Below the pieces are notes generated by a model that was not told the origin of the DNA, made no database searches, and saw only the letters and a list, made by a program, of their open reading frames with translations. DNA of 64,000 bases from positions 13,449,001 through 13,513,000 of the forward strand of contig NW_025062476.1 in assembly GCF_000002995.4 (NCBI RefSeq), written 5' to 3'. The position numbers and the translations under genes were made by a program. Of the stretch, positions 1 to 11,910 are shown one piece after another. Origin of the DNA: Brugia malayi. Its lineage: Eukaryota; Nematoda; Chromadorea; Rhabditida; Onchocercidae. Numbering within the stretch: position 1 is the first letter of the stretch; every line of letters begins with the position of its first letter.

Positions 1-217
1 AAATATTAATATAGTAACTAGTAATAATAAATAATAACAATAATAAGTAATATATAATAATAACTAATAATAATAATACTCTAATAACTAATAATAATAA
101 ATGATAATATAATAACTAATAATAATAAATAATAATAATCACATATAGACACACACACACACACATACATACATACATGACACACAGACACACACACAGA
201 CACACACACATTACATA
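1..217. repeat. AAT/ATT and CA microsatellites
   Basis: The first 140 bases are an imperfect AAT/ATA trinucleotide tract. It is followed at about 141-217 by a CA-rich tract with interspersed ATACAT and GACACA units. Apparent reading frames through it are low-complexity and not genes. Confidence 0.9.
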
Positions 218-1129
218 CATGCACAACACGTATACTTGTTAGGAAATCATTCTGGAAATGAGGAGAATACGAGACAGGCATACGGAAAGGACGATGAAAC
301 GTGTAAGAGACGTGAAATTTTTCTCATATTTTTCGTAACACAAAAGCATTGTCATATTCAACCATTCATATATAGCATAAAAATCTTTCTGTTATTTTCC
401 TAATTTTAGAAATGAACGATACCATCGTAAGTGACGTAAGTAACACGAAACGTAAGAGAAAAACAAAAAAATCGGAACATCCTACTTTGATGCGAAATGT
501 ACTCTGGCAAATTGAACCTCACAATTTGCCGTAATAACGTGTAACGTGAAATAAGTAAGTTAGGTAATGTGTTATTGTTTTAGAGTAAGTAAAATTAGTT
601 TTTGGCATATGTTTATAATTCTCGTTGGTAAATTTTCATATTTCATATTAAGAAAAAGGATAAAAATCTTTGGTAAAATAAAATGGATAGTGAAAAGAAA
701 AAAAAAAAATGAATTAAGGAAAAAATTAAAAGCTTAAAGTGAGAGAGAAAAAAAGAAAAGAAAATTAAGAAAGATTTTAAAATTGATGAAAAATTTTTAA
801 ATGTTAGATTTCTTTCAGATTTAAATAAAAATAGGATTAAAAATAATGAAATGTTTGCATATTTATTAGATATATATTTAAGTTTATTCTAGCGGTCGAT
901 TTATATATGTAATATTATGTTGATGAAAATCTGCACTGTTAGCTCTTAAATTAATATATTTCTATCATTTCTGTTCAGTTAACTTCTATTAGATTCCAAG
1001 ATAAGAAAAAACAGAGAAAGAGAGAGAAGTCATGTGAATATTGTGTTAAATTCATTTGATCGTAGAAAAGTTGTTGTTATGTTTACATATTCTAAGTAAT
1101 AATCACATCTGTGTTTTCAGATATTTCTC
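218..1129. other. Intergenic DNA upstream of the Argonaute gene
   Basis: AT-rich sequence with A-runs and no exon I can support. It should hold the promoter of the Argonaute gene. I see no recognisable core-promoter element. Confidence 0.5.
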
Positions 1130-1139
1130 TTTTTTTTAG
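1130..1139 (+). promoter_or_regulatory. Candidate trans-splice (or 5'-UTR) acceptor before the Argonaute start
   Basis: A T-run ending in AG lies 12 bases upstream of the ATG at 1152, and a second T-rich cag acceptor lies at about 1111-1120. This layout matches nematode spliced-leader addition. It could also be an ordinary 5'-UTR intron. Confidence 0.4.
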
Positions 1140-1151
1140 ATATAAAATACA

Positions 1152-4100
1152 ATGGTTGGTCGAGGTCATCCAAAACGTCATTTAAATAACCAAAATTTGG
1201 ATATTTCACGACGTATCGGTGAGAATAATATATATTATTTGTAATAAATATATTTTCTTTTTTTGTCAATAGAAATTTTAGACTTCTATACGTTTTTTTA
1301 CCACTGATGTAATTTTCAGAATTAAACCGATTGAATTTAAAAAGCATTTTGAGATTTTTCATCCCAAAAATGTTTCATTTTCTTTCTTATCGACAGATTT
1401 TTTTTTTTATAAATTTTTTATTTTTTTTCTATAGTTTTTATTTTTTTTAAAATTTTATAGTTTTAAATAAATTGTTATAGGACCAATTTTCCGTGTACGT
1501 CCAATTTACAGCTATTAAATTAGAAATTGATTAATTCGTAATTCTTTTTTTTTTTTTTCAGATGAAAATCCAAATGCATTTAATTCATCGATTCATTCAC
1601 GAAATTTGGGATCACAAGTAAGTTGTGGTTCTGTTATCGTTATCAGTTACTTAAGTAAAGCATTAAATGGTATCATTTATTGAAAGAAAAAATACTTCAT
1701 AGCATTCGTGATTTAATAAAAATCGATAATTTATAAGTAGAGTTCTATATTAGTGACTTATAGTTAGCTTTTTGCTTCGATCTCGTTAATTAGAAAAGGA
1801 TTATTTTATTATCACAAAATTTCATTTTTATACGATTTTAAGCTTTTTCTCAAAATCATAGTGTCACGATTCTTTGAAAAATCTCAAAAGTTTGCATTTC
1901 ATAATAGTGTGCTTACGAGTAAAAATTACTTTTATTCAATATTATATTTAAAAAAAAAAATTTTTCTTTTGCATTCTAGAATAACTCAAATTCTTCATCC
2001 CGAAATATCTTATCACAGTTATCGCATGATCAAAATATTCAACAGAATGCAAGGTTCAAAATTTTAGTTTTTTTTTCTTTTCTTTATGAATGATATTATA
2101 CAAGTGAGCAATATTAACCGTTACAGTTTCTCTCAAAGAGTAGAAAAAAAAAAAAAAAAAAAATGGTTTTTGTTGTTGTCAAATTATAAGCGAAATAGAT
2201 TCTGCTTTCAGAAATTCATCAACTGCTTCTCAGTGTACCATATTTCCACGATTACCGCCAGCAAAAATACAGCAAAAAGTTATTGTAAAAACGAATGTTT
2301 ATGCCCTAGAAATAACGGATCGTACTGTTTATCGTTATGATGTACATATCGAAGCATGTTCCGGAAAACCTCATACTGCAAATGCTACAAAAGTTGACTT
2401 ATGTCGTGGAAAACAAGAGTAAATATTTTCTTGTTTTGCATTATTTGCATATGAGTTTTTTTTTTTTTTTAGACAATTACAAAAAAAAGATTATTCTTGT
2501 TTACATATATATTATTTAGTCCTTATCGAGCTAAAAAATGTATGCTTTTAATCGATATGGCATTGAGAAGATATCGACAACTTAATGAATTTGCATATGC
2601 ATATGATTTTTCAAGCACATTATTCACTAATCAACCGTTAGACTTAAAGGAGGTAAGTGTAATGAAATGAAAGAAATAACTGAAGCACTTATTTTTTATA
2701 AATAGCATTTATTGAAAAAACTGTTATTAAGTTATTCAATTTGAATGAAATTAAGAATCTTTACCGGTTTCTAAGTAAAATGATTGTTTATTTAAAATTA
2801 TAAGGTTTGTAAGTTTTATTCATTTCTCAACTTTTAGATTTATATATTTTTTGTGATTAGTCATAAAACTGTAAGAAAAGAAAAATCCTCGATAAGCTTT
2901 TAGCATATTAATAATTTTACTATTTAAATGTGTCAGTTGAGTATATAATTTTCTAGAAGTTGCATTAATGTTATTTGCAAAAAGTAAAATATATGAGAAA
3001 ATCCAAATATTCTTTTGAATAGTTAATATGTATTGTTTTCAGGTGTCTGAAATTACTATATCGTCCAGTAATGTACAGGAATTGCAACAAATGTTTGGTA
3101 GTAATGTCAGGATAAGTATACATATTAGTGAATGCCGAGAATATGCTCGTTCATTTCAAACAACAGATTTTAATTCATCCATTACACCTAATTTATTGGC
3201 TCAAGATCACTCTTTGCGCCAGTTTTATGAAATTTTAACAAATCAACATGGTTTACGAAGGTTAAGTTTTAGAAATTCTTTAAAAAATTATAATAGTGTA
3301 ATTTCTTCGTTTTGCTTTGGCTATACGTTTAATTTTCAATGATTTTTACTTGAATGATGGCTATATTAACTTATCATTTTTTTTTTTTTTTTTTTAATAG
3401 TATTTTAAATTGTTAATAGAAGTATGACTTGTTTATTTCATCTTGTTTGTGCACAAATTTGATGTTAAAATAATATAAATGATATAGCGTTGAGTTTTCT
3501 TATTTCAGTGGACTGTATTTCTCATTTGGTTATGGTCGATTATATCAAGAAAAAAACAACATTAAATTGAAAAGTGGAGTTAAAATATTAGCTGGTGCCG
3601 ATAAAAGTGTTCGTTTTGTGGAGGGTAACCAGACAACTGGTTTAGTTCCAGCATTAGTACTTGATGGTATGTATTATGCTATTAAATAATTTAGATTTAC
3701 TTTGACTTTTAAATTTTAGAATTACTTTGAAAATAGTTTTTTCTTTCTTCTCTCTAAAAAACGAATAATTTATTATTTTTAGAAAAGAAAACACCATTCT
3801 TCAATGAGGAATCATTGATGGATTTTGCTGCTGAATTATATACGCCAGGAATTCCAAATCCATCTATTCCTAATTTGGATAGAAGAAAATTTCAAGATTT
3901 TATACATCGTACTGAACCAATCATCAAGGGTAAAGGAATAAAAATTATTTCTAATGAATGAGAAATTTAATGTTTTCGTCATATTTATGCTCCAAAAAAA
4001 ATGTAAAAGTTAATAATAAATTAGTTCCCAATAATTATTTCTTGCAGAAATAAAACTCCACCATATTATATTTTTATCTAGAAACTTCAGGTTCCTTTTT

Positions 4101-7100
4101 TTAGCTAAAGTCATTTATTTGTGATTTTAGCTCAAAATTTCACTAGAAGCCACATATGTTTGAAATATACTTTTTATCTTTCTTTCAGGTCTTCGTCTTC
4201 TTCGCTCAAATAATACTAAAACATTCACTGCAAATGGCTTATCCAAGCAACCGGTGATGTATCTTAGGTGCTTAAGTTTAATTAGTTTATTTGCCATTTC
4301 ATCACTTGATGCTGATCTTTAGAATAAATAATAGATTCATATTAGAATTCTTATAAATTTTAGCAGTAAATCGAGATGAATAAGGAATTCCATTAAAAAA
4401 ATTGTCGGCAAAAATGATAAATATAAATAAGAGTAAAAAAAAAGAGAGCAGAAAAATAAAAGACAAATGACTAGAACTTTATTATGATGAAGGGCAGAAA
4501 TTGAATTCTTATTAATTAGACTAAAAAACTAAATATGGTGTTGGTGGTTATTTGCTACTGTAACGAAATTTTTGCTTATAGAAATGGGCGAATGCCACCA
4601 CTAACGGAAGCATATAAAAGATTGGGAATTAATATCAGGTTAATTTTCATTTATTCCTTAAAATTTATCAATTGTTAAATGACAATCTTTTTAATGGTAC
4701 TGTCATTAAGTTAAAAAATCCAATTGAATTTTGTTAATTTTACATACATTTGCAGGCCTGATTTGCCGGCTGTTGTTATCAAATCACGCTCTGGTATAGG
4801 TTTTTTCCCTTTTGAAATTTTATATGTTACTCCAAATCAAAAAGTTCCAGATTCAAAGCTTCGATCAGATCAAAGGCTAACTGTAATGAAGGTAAAATTT
4901 CAATATTTGCAATGTTTTCAATTCATTCTTCATTTTTTCTTTTTTTTTTTTTTCTTTTCTGTAATCTTTATCGAAACTATTTTATCCATTTTCATTTCAA
5001 AATACAAATTTACTTTTCTTCATTCGCTCGAGTGATCAATCAATTTTCCATTTTTGTATATAAACGAATGTTTGCGAAACTAACACTTTTGTTTTTTTTT
5101 ACTTTTCTTACAGCAGTAATTGTTTAAATTCATAATTTGCATAAAATATTTTTGTTAGCTTTGTAATGTACAAAAATGGCAATATTTGATGATAGCAATT
5201 AATAATTAAATAAAAATTTTGCTTCAGTCATTAAAATTTATGATTTTTAGAGTTCAGTTGTAGCTCCACATATACGACATGAAGAAATAGAACGACATAT
5301 GGCAGCATTAAATTTGAGTGAAAGCACATTCAATCCAATTTTAGCATCATTCGGTATTCGAATTAGTAAAAGCCCAATGGTGGTAAATTTTATTGAATTA
5401 TTAAATTCTCTCTCTTTTTTTTTTTTTTTTAATTTGAATTTTTATAATTTACATATACAAATAAGTTTTTATATGAACTATATTACATGATATGCACATT
5501 ATCTAATAGATGACGAAAAATTATGTTTTATTTCAGGTTGAAGCTAATCGCCGTATACCACCACAAATTTCTTACAGTCCGAAATGTTTCATGAATGTTG
5601 CACCAGATAAGGTATTAAACTCTTAATGTACGGTTAAAAAAAAATGCATCATTTTTATTGTTCATCATTTAAAGTGTTTTAAGTTTTTTTCTTTTCTTTT
5701 CTTTTCAATTTTAAGGTTAGTTTTTTTATTATCTCAAAAAATTGCAGCAAAAATGACAAAGGAAGACTAGATAAATAAAAAAAAATTCTTTCTATGTAAA
5801 AACTTTCTTCTCTTATACTGTTAGTATAATTTTTGTTTGTTTGTTTGTTTTTTTTTTTTTTTGAAAATTTAATTTTTTAGGCTAGCTGGAACGCTGGAAA
5901 TAGTCAGTTTACAATTCCAGCAAAAATTGATAATTTTTATTTGTTTTATGATAGGGATTGCAATGAAAATGTCATAATGTAAGTTTCATATGTTTAAACA
6001 TTAAGAAGCAGTATGTTATAGAAAAAGATAGAGAAATATCTCTGTAATTAATTCAGTTCAAAATATTTTTGAGATATTTGTTCCAGAAAAAAGAGAAAAA
6101 AAATTGCTTACTTTTTAAATATAGAATTGATTCATGATAGTGAGGATTGATTATTTTACATAATAATAATAATCTTAGCAACAAATAATAAAAAAAAAAA
6201 AAAATCTGATTTTCTCTACTCTCTCAGTGAGCAGAAGTCGATCAAACAATATAGGTAAGTATAAAGATATGAATAAAGATTTTTCTAGTTTCAATTTATA
6301 TCCTTTCAAAAAATTTGAATCCATAAAATTATCTTAGTTTAGCTTAAACTATCAGTTGTTTCGTGCTTGTTTGTGAGATACTGTCTTATAAATGAAATTC
6401 ATACCTACTTATATTGTTTAATTAAATATTGTTTGATTGACCTCTATTAAATATAAAAAAAAAAAGTAACAATGAAATCAGAAGGGGAGAAAATTAGCAT
6501 TCATTTATTTTCCGAAATATGGCAAATCTTCTATTCATAAGTATCTTCTCTTATTCTCTAAGAATTTAATTCGATAGTTTGTATTCTTTAATTAAAATAT
6601 TTATTTTCAGGAATTTCTTCCATTCAGTTTGTAGTACAGCAGAAAAAAGAGGTATTACTTTTAATAAAAAACTCAAAAAGAAAGTTTGCCCAGATGAATT
6701 GGAAGCAAATATTAAAAAAGTGGTAATGGAATCTTCTGGAGAAACAAATTTCTTCATGTATGTTGACAATCAAGAATATACTCATGGTAAGTGTATTAAT
6801 TAGAGCAATAATTATTATTTCGATGTTTTATGTAATTCATTGATCACTTTTTTTTTTTTGAAAACTTTAACCAAGTTGATTAGTTAATTTGTAGTATGAA
6901 TGGTTTAGTTAACTAATTAAAAGAGAATAATTTGATGAATTAATATTTTTTTTTTCAAAAACTGGAATTAAATTTGTTTTGTTTGTGAAAAAATCAAATG
7001 AAATTTTGATATTTACAATTATGTTAAGTATATTAAGGTATTAAATTAAATGATTATTATAGTTGTAATAATTTGTAGTATTATTATATTACTCTAATGA

Positions 7101-9805
7101 ATGTTTCTAAGAATTTTTTGGGTGTTCGCTTAAGACAATATGCAATTTAAAAAATTATATTTTAAGATAATACAATTAAAATTATATTTAAGATCAACTT
7201 AAACTATATGAAGCACTTTATCAAGTGGTCACTCAGCATGTAAAATATTCCACTGTGAGAAATGTGTCACATTCACTTGAAAATATTGTCAGTAAAATGA
7301 ATGTTAAAAATTTTGGTCACAATTATCATACTGTACCAGAAAATTATGCGTTAGTTTTTCATTATTTTCGTAATTTTTTATTGTCACTTTTTCTTTTCAA
7401 ATTAAAATTCATTAATTATTGCAAAAAAAAAAAATTATTAAATTTTAATTTATTATTCAATAATTGTTTCATTAGGATTAAAAGATGGTTATCAAGTGGT
7501 AATACACTTGTTATTGGTTATGATGTTTGTCATCCAGAACCACAATCAGCTGTTGAACGTCGTCTAAATTTAATATCTACTCAACCAAGTGTTATTGGAG
7601 TGAGTTTTATCTTTTTTTTTTTTTTTTCTGTGCATATTTTTTAATTAAGAATGAATACTTCAGATAAATTTTGAAAAAAGAAAAAAAAAAAAAAAAAAAA
7701 AAAGAAAAAAGATAGGGGGAGTGAGAGATATTTATTTGCTATGTAATTTTTTTTTTTTTTTGATTTAATGTAAAAGTATATTCTGATTATAAGCTAATTT
7801 GAAATTAATTATAGTTTTCATTTAATGCTGCGAAGGAACCGGAAACATTCATAGGAGATTATGCATTTCATGAACCAAGACAGGAACAAGTCACTAGTTC
7901 CATTCTTGAAAGTCGAATGTTTCATATTTTGAAATTATTTCATGAAATGCGTTCTAAGTTACCGACATTAATTGTTGTCACACGTGATGGTGTCTCAGAA
8001 GGACAACATAAAATGGTAAATTTTATAATTTTTTAGAATAGAAAATAGAAATTGATTTGGTAAAAAAAAGAGATGAAAGAAATGAAAAAAAAAATTGAAT
8101 ATAAGATTAAAAATTTGTAAAATTTAATTAAATTTTATCATAATGATGAAAAGATAAATCATCATAATGCTAGTAATATGTTAATAGTTAACAAAAATAA
8201 AAGCTACTAATTTTAGCCATAATGCATTTATATTTATTTATTTCATTGGAATATTTCAGGTGATGATGGATGAATTGGAAGCTTTACGTGCTGGAATACA
8301 AAACTATGCTGATTTTTATAAGAAACCAACATATAAACCAAAAATAGTCCTTCTGATTGCTGTAAAACGTCACAACAAACGTTTCTTTATTGAAACTAAA
8401 AAAGGTCAAATCAAGTTTTTGCTTATTTTTATATAAATTTTGAGTTGTCAAAATGTCAAATGTTAAGAATAACTTTTAGAATTAGAATGTTTACAGTAAA
8501 TGATATTGTAAAAAAGATCATTTTATGTGTAGTAGAAGTAGTCAGGTAAGAGAGAAAAAATTTTTGAAATTTTTTTTCTCTCTCTCTCTGTCTTGTAGTT
8601 AGTGATAGATATTTTTTGAAAAGTTTTAATTGATTAGTATAATTTATGCAAATTCATGCTTAATTTGCGTATATTAAAATTTATTTATTGTAATTAAAAT
8701 GACTTCTCTACAACTCAATTCTTTAAGCTTATGTGCACTTTTTATCTAAAATTATATTTTTTTGAAATTTAACTTAGCCTTTTTTTTTTGCCAGGAGAAA
8801 TTCAAAATTGTTTACCTGGGACAGTTATTGATCATACGATAACACGTGTTGATGCAACGGAAATTTTTATGCAATCACACAAAGTGATAAAAGTATGTTA
8901 AGCAAATTGTTGATCTCTGTACTTTTATTATTATTATTATTACTTGGTAATTTCCATGTACACTAGAAAAGGTTTTTTTTTTTTTTTTTTTTATAAATTG
9001 CATTTAGAATAAGTAATCTTGATAGAGATAAGAAGATTGTAGTAAATCTAAAGTTTAATTTAGTTTGAATTTTTTTTTTTTGTTTAATTTTATTATTTAT
9101 TTTTTTTTTTTCAAGGGAACTGGAAAAATTCCAGCCTATACGATATTAGTGAATGAAGCTAATATGGAAATGGATGAGTTGCAAGCATTTATCAATGCTC
9201 TTTGCTACAGTCATCAAATTATCACATCAGCTGTTTCATTACCAGAGCCAATTTATCAGGCAGATGAATGGGCAAAAAGAGGACGCAATAATTTTCGCAC
9301 TATGTAGTAAGTTTATACAATAGTACTTATTTAAAATAATATTTAAATATATAATTTTAAATAATATAGCTTATTTATTATCCAATGAACATTTTCATGA
9401 TTTTTTCATATCGATATTATTCGTAATTTTTATCATAAAATTGATAAAAATTAATCTTTGTCACAAATTAATAGTTAATTTACAAGTCTTTCAATGTGAT
9501 AATTTATGACAAAGAAGAACAAAAAAAAAAAAGCAAATAAACTTGTTATATTGTAGATATTCATTACTATTATTTAATATAATGTAATAATTAATGTTTT
9601 ATTAACATATAATGTCATTTTTAAGTTTTTATTTGTTGTTAACTTTCTGCTAACAAAATTTAATATTTGTATTATTTTTTTTTTTAGCAAACAAAAACTT
9701 GATAAATTACCACGAAAACCAAATGGAAAAGTGGATTGGGATGAAGTAACGAATAAACTTTGTTATATGGATCGTAAACTTGAGCTAACAAGATCGAATG
9801 CTTAA
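1152..9805 (+). CDS. Argonaute protein (PAZ + PIWI), nematode WAGO/CSR-1-like
   Basis: Small-RNA-guided silencing effector, predicted to bind a guide RNA and target transcripts. Exons: 1152-1218, 1562-1617, 1980-2053, 2212-2418, 2520-2652, 3043-3260, 3509-3666, 3783-3929, 4189-4267, 4582-4638, 4756-4891, 5251-5382, 5537-5611, 5881-5978, 6228-6254, 6611-6786, 7193-7349, 7476-7599, 7815-8015, 8260-8404, 8795-8892, 9116-9306, 9688-9805. They total 2874 nt, or 957 aa. An N-terminal domain (VYRYDVHIEA, exon 4) is followed by a PAZ region (about 305-440, ending near PFEILYVTPNQ), MID, and PIWI (about 620-920). PIWI keeps D682 in GYDVCHP, E731 in EPRQEQ and D765 in RDGVSEGQ. The usual fourth residue, His, is Ala862 in GTGKIPAY. 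The LCYSHQI and AKRGR motifs near the C-terminus are typical of Argonautes. The ATG is the first in frame after an AG acceptor. The subfamily is uncertain; WAGO/CSR-1 is favoured over ALG or PRG by overall feel of motifs, not by a tree. Confidence 0.9.
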
Positions 9806-9922
9806 ATATTTTAGAATTTGGTTTTTTTTTTTTTTCTTTTTTTTTTTTTCCCTATCATCAATTTTAAGAGAAATGAAAAGGCAATTGAAATGTTAAATAG
9901 AAATCTGTTGTATATATGTATC

Positions 9923-9928
9923 AATAAA
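9923..9928 (+). terminator. Polyadenylation signal AATAAA of the Argonaute gene
   Basis: Canonical AATAAA about 118 nt after the Argonaute stop codon, following T-rich 3'-UTR sequence. Confidence 0.6.
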
Positions 9929-11910
9929 ATTGAAGTTTTTAATATAAGTCAATTTGAGTAGCTTTTTTTTTGCCTTCAGAGAGACCATTTTAAGAAGTGC
10001 AAAAATGTTGCTTTAATGATTAATACTGGAGTGATATTGGGAGTGTATTGAACATTCATTTATCTTTATGTCCATTAATTTTAAAGATTTAGCTCTAAAA
10101 AAAAAAGAATGAATTTTGTTTTGAATAATAAATTGTTATATGCAAAATATTTGCATTATCCAAAAATTTAATTGTTAAAGTTTGATTGTTCAATATACAC
10201 AGTGTATAAATTGTTTTTATTTATCTCAATTAAATGCTTTTCTGATAATAAATTTAATTGAAACAATGTATTACTACTTTTCATCGCTGTATCAGATATT
10301 CAGAGAGTGATATATTAATCAGCTAATCTTCCAGAAAAAAAAAAAAAGAGAGAGAAATGAGTGGCTCTACTTTAGCATTTTTGATTTCATTTTTATTACT
10401 TTAAAATTTCATATTTGCAACGGTTTTATTTTTTGTTAAAAATATTATCAATTTATAACATAGGCAAATTGTCCCAAACATTATGCTGATTATTAATAAT
10501 AGTAATGATAATTTTAAAAAATAATAGTAAAACTAGTGTTTTTCTTTTTTTATTAAATCTTTAATTAATATTAAAAAACTAACTAAACTGTTCTTTGTTC
10601 TTTATCATACGTTCTGTAAGAAATTTAACTGTATAAAGGTATTTGTTTAGTCAAATTTATCTAGTGCAACTGTTTTAACAATTATTGTTTAATACTAAAT
10701 GTGATAAGAGAGTTTTGTAGAATTTTGTTTTATAAATTAATACATATTGTAAATATTAATACATAGTGATTGTTATTATAAGCTATCATATAAATAATAA
10801 TAATTTTTCGTTGAATAATTGATAATTAATTACTAAAATCTGTTAATAATGATAATATTCATTATGAAAAGAAGAAGAATAACTCCGTTACAATGCATTT
10901 CAATGGTTAGCTTCCAAATAAAATGACAATAATTTGTTTGTTTACAAAGTGTTTAATAATTTAGCTTAATTGGCTTATCATTTGGTAGTTTGGATGTTAT
11001 TGGCTTATCATTTGATTGAATAATTTGGTTATGATTGGCTTATCACTCAATAGTTTAGATAATATTGGCTTATCATTTGTTTTAATAATTTAATTATGAT
11101 TGGCTTATCATTTGATTGAATAATGTAGTTATGATTGGCTTATCACTCAATAGTTTAGATGATTTTGAATTGTATCCTTTCAAAAGAAAAAAAAAAAAGA
11201 GATGAATTTTATTTTTACTCTAAATCATATTTATTTGTTTGTTATTTGTTCTTTATCATACGTTTTGTAAGAGATTTAATTGTATAAAACTGAATAACAT
11301 ATGTTATCTTCAAAATTTTCTGTTCAATTTTCTGTTTTTTATATCTGTGTGAAGTGATTTAAAAAAAAAAAAAAAAAATTTCATTTGTTTGTTTTTTACT
11401 TTACAACCATAGTTATTTGCTAATTTATTTTTTCTTTTTTTTTTTTTCTTGTTTGATTAGTTTACTTTTATATTAAAATCAAAAACGAAAAAAACTTTCT
11501 TTTTGTTGCTACTTATATTATAATATCTAAATGTGTTTTGTTTTGTTTTGTTTTTTTTTTTTTTTTCAAAATTATAAAAGTTATTAGAGTTTCTAGATAG
11601 CAAAAGTAAAATTTATTCAATTCAATCAGTTATTTCTATCTTCACATATTACTTTAATGTTTTCTAATCATTAAGGTATCAATTTAGCTATCCTAAAATT
11701 TTTATAGAGAAGATAAGAAGGAGAAGTTTGTTTGAAATATTAAAATTTGCGAATTTTTTTTTTTTTTTGTTTCTTAACATTACTATATCAGAATTAGATG
11801 CTATTTACTGATATGTTATAAAGAATTGAATTTTAATAAATGATAAATTTTTGCGCTGAAAAGTTTTATTTGAAAATAAATTTTATAGCGAAAAGAATTT
11901 TCTTTATAAG
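9929..11910. other. Intergenic region, Argonaute to helicase
   Basis: AT-rich DNA without a supportable gene. It contains a 30-35 bp tandem repeat at about 10970-11160, and a direct duplication of about 50 bp, at roughly 10588-10640 and 11239-11290, on either side of that repeat. Long A and T runs are common. Confidence 0.6.
10970..11160. repeat. Minisatellite, 30/35-bp units with ATTGGCTTATCA core
   Basis: Six units each begin with ATTGGCTTATCA and alternate between about 30-bp and 35-bp variants. The tails are of three types (TTTGGTAG, TTTGATTGAATAAT, CTCAATAG), which suggests a higher-order unit. Confidence 0.85.
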
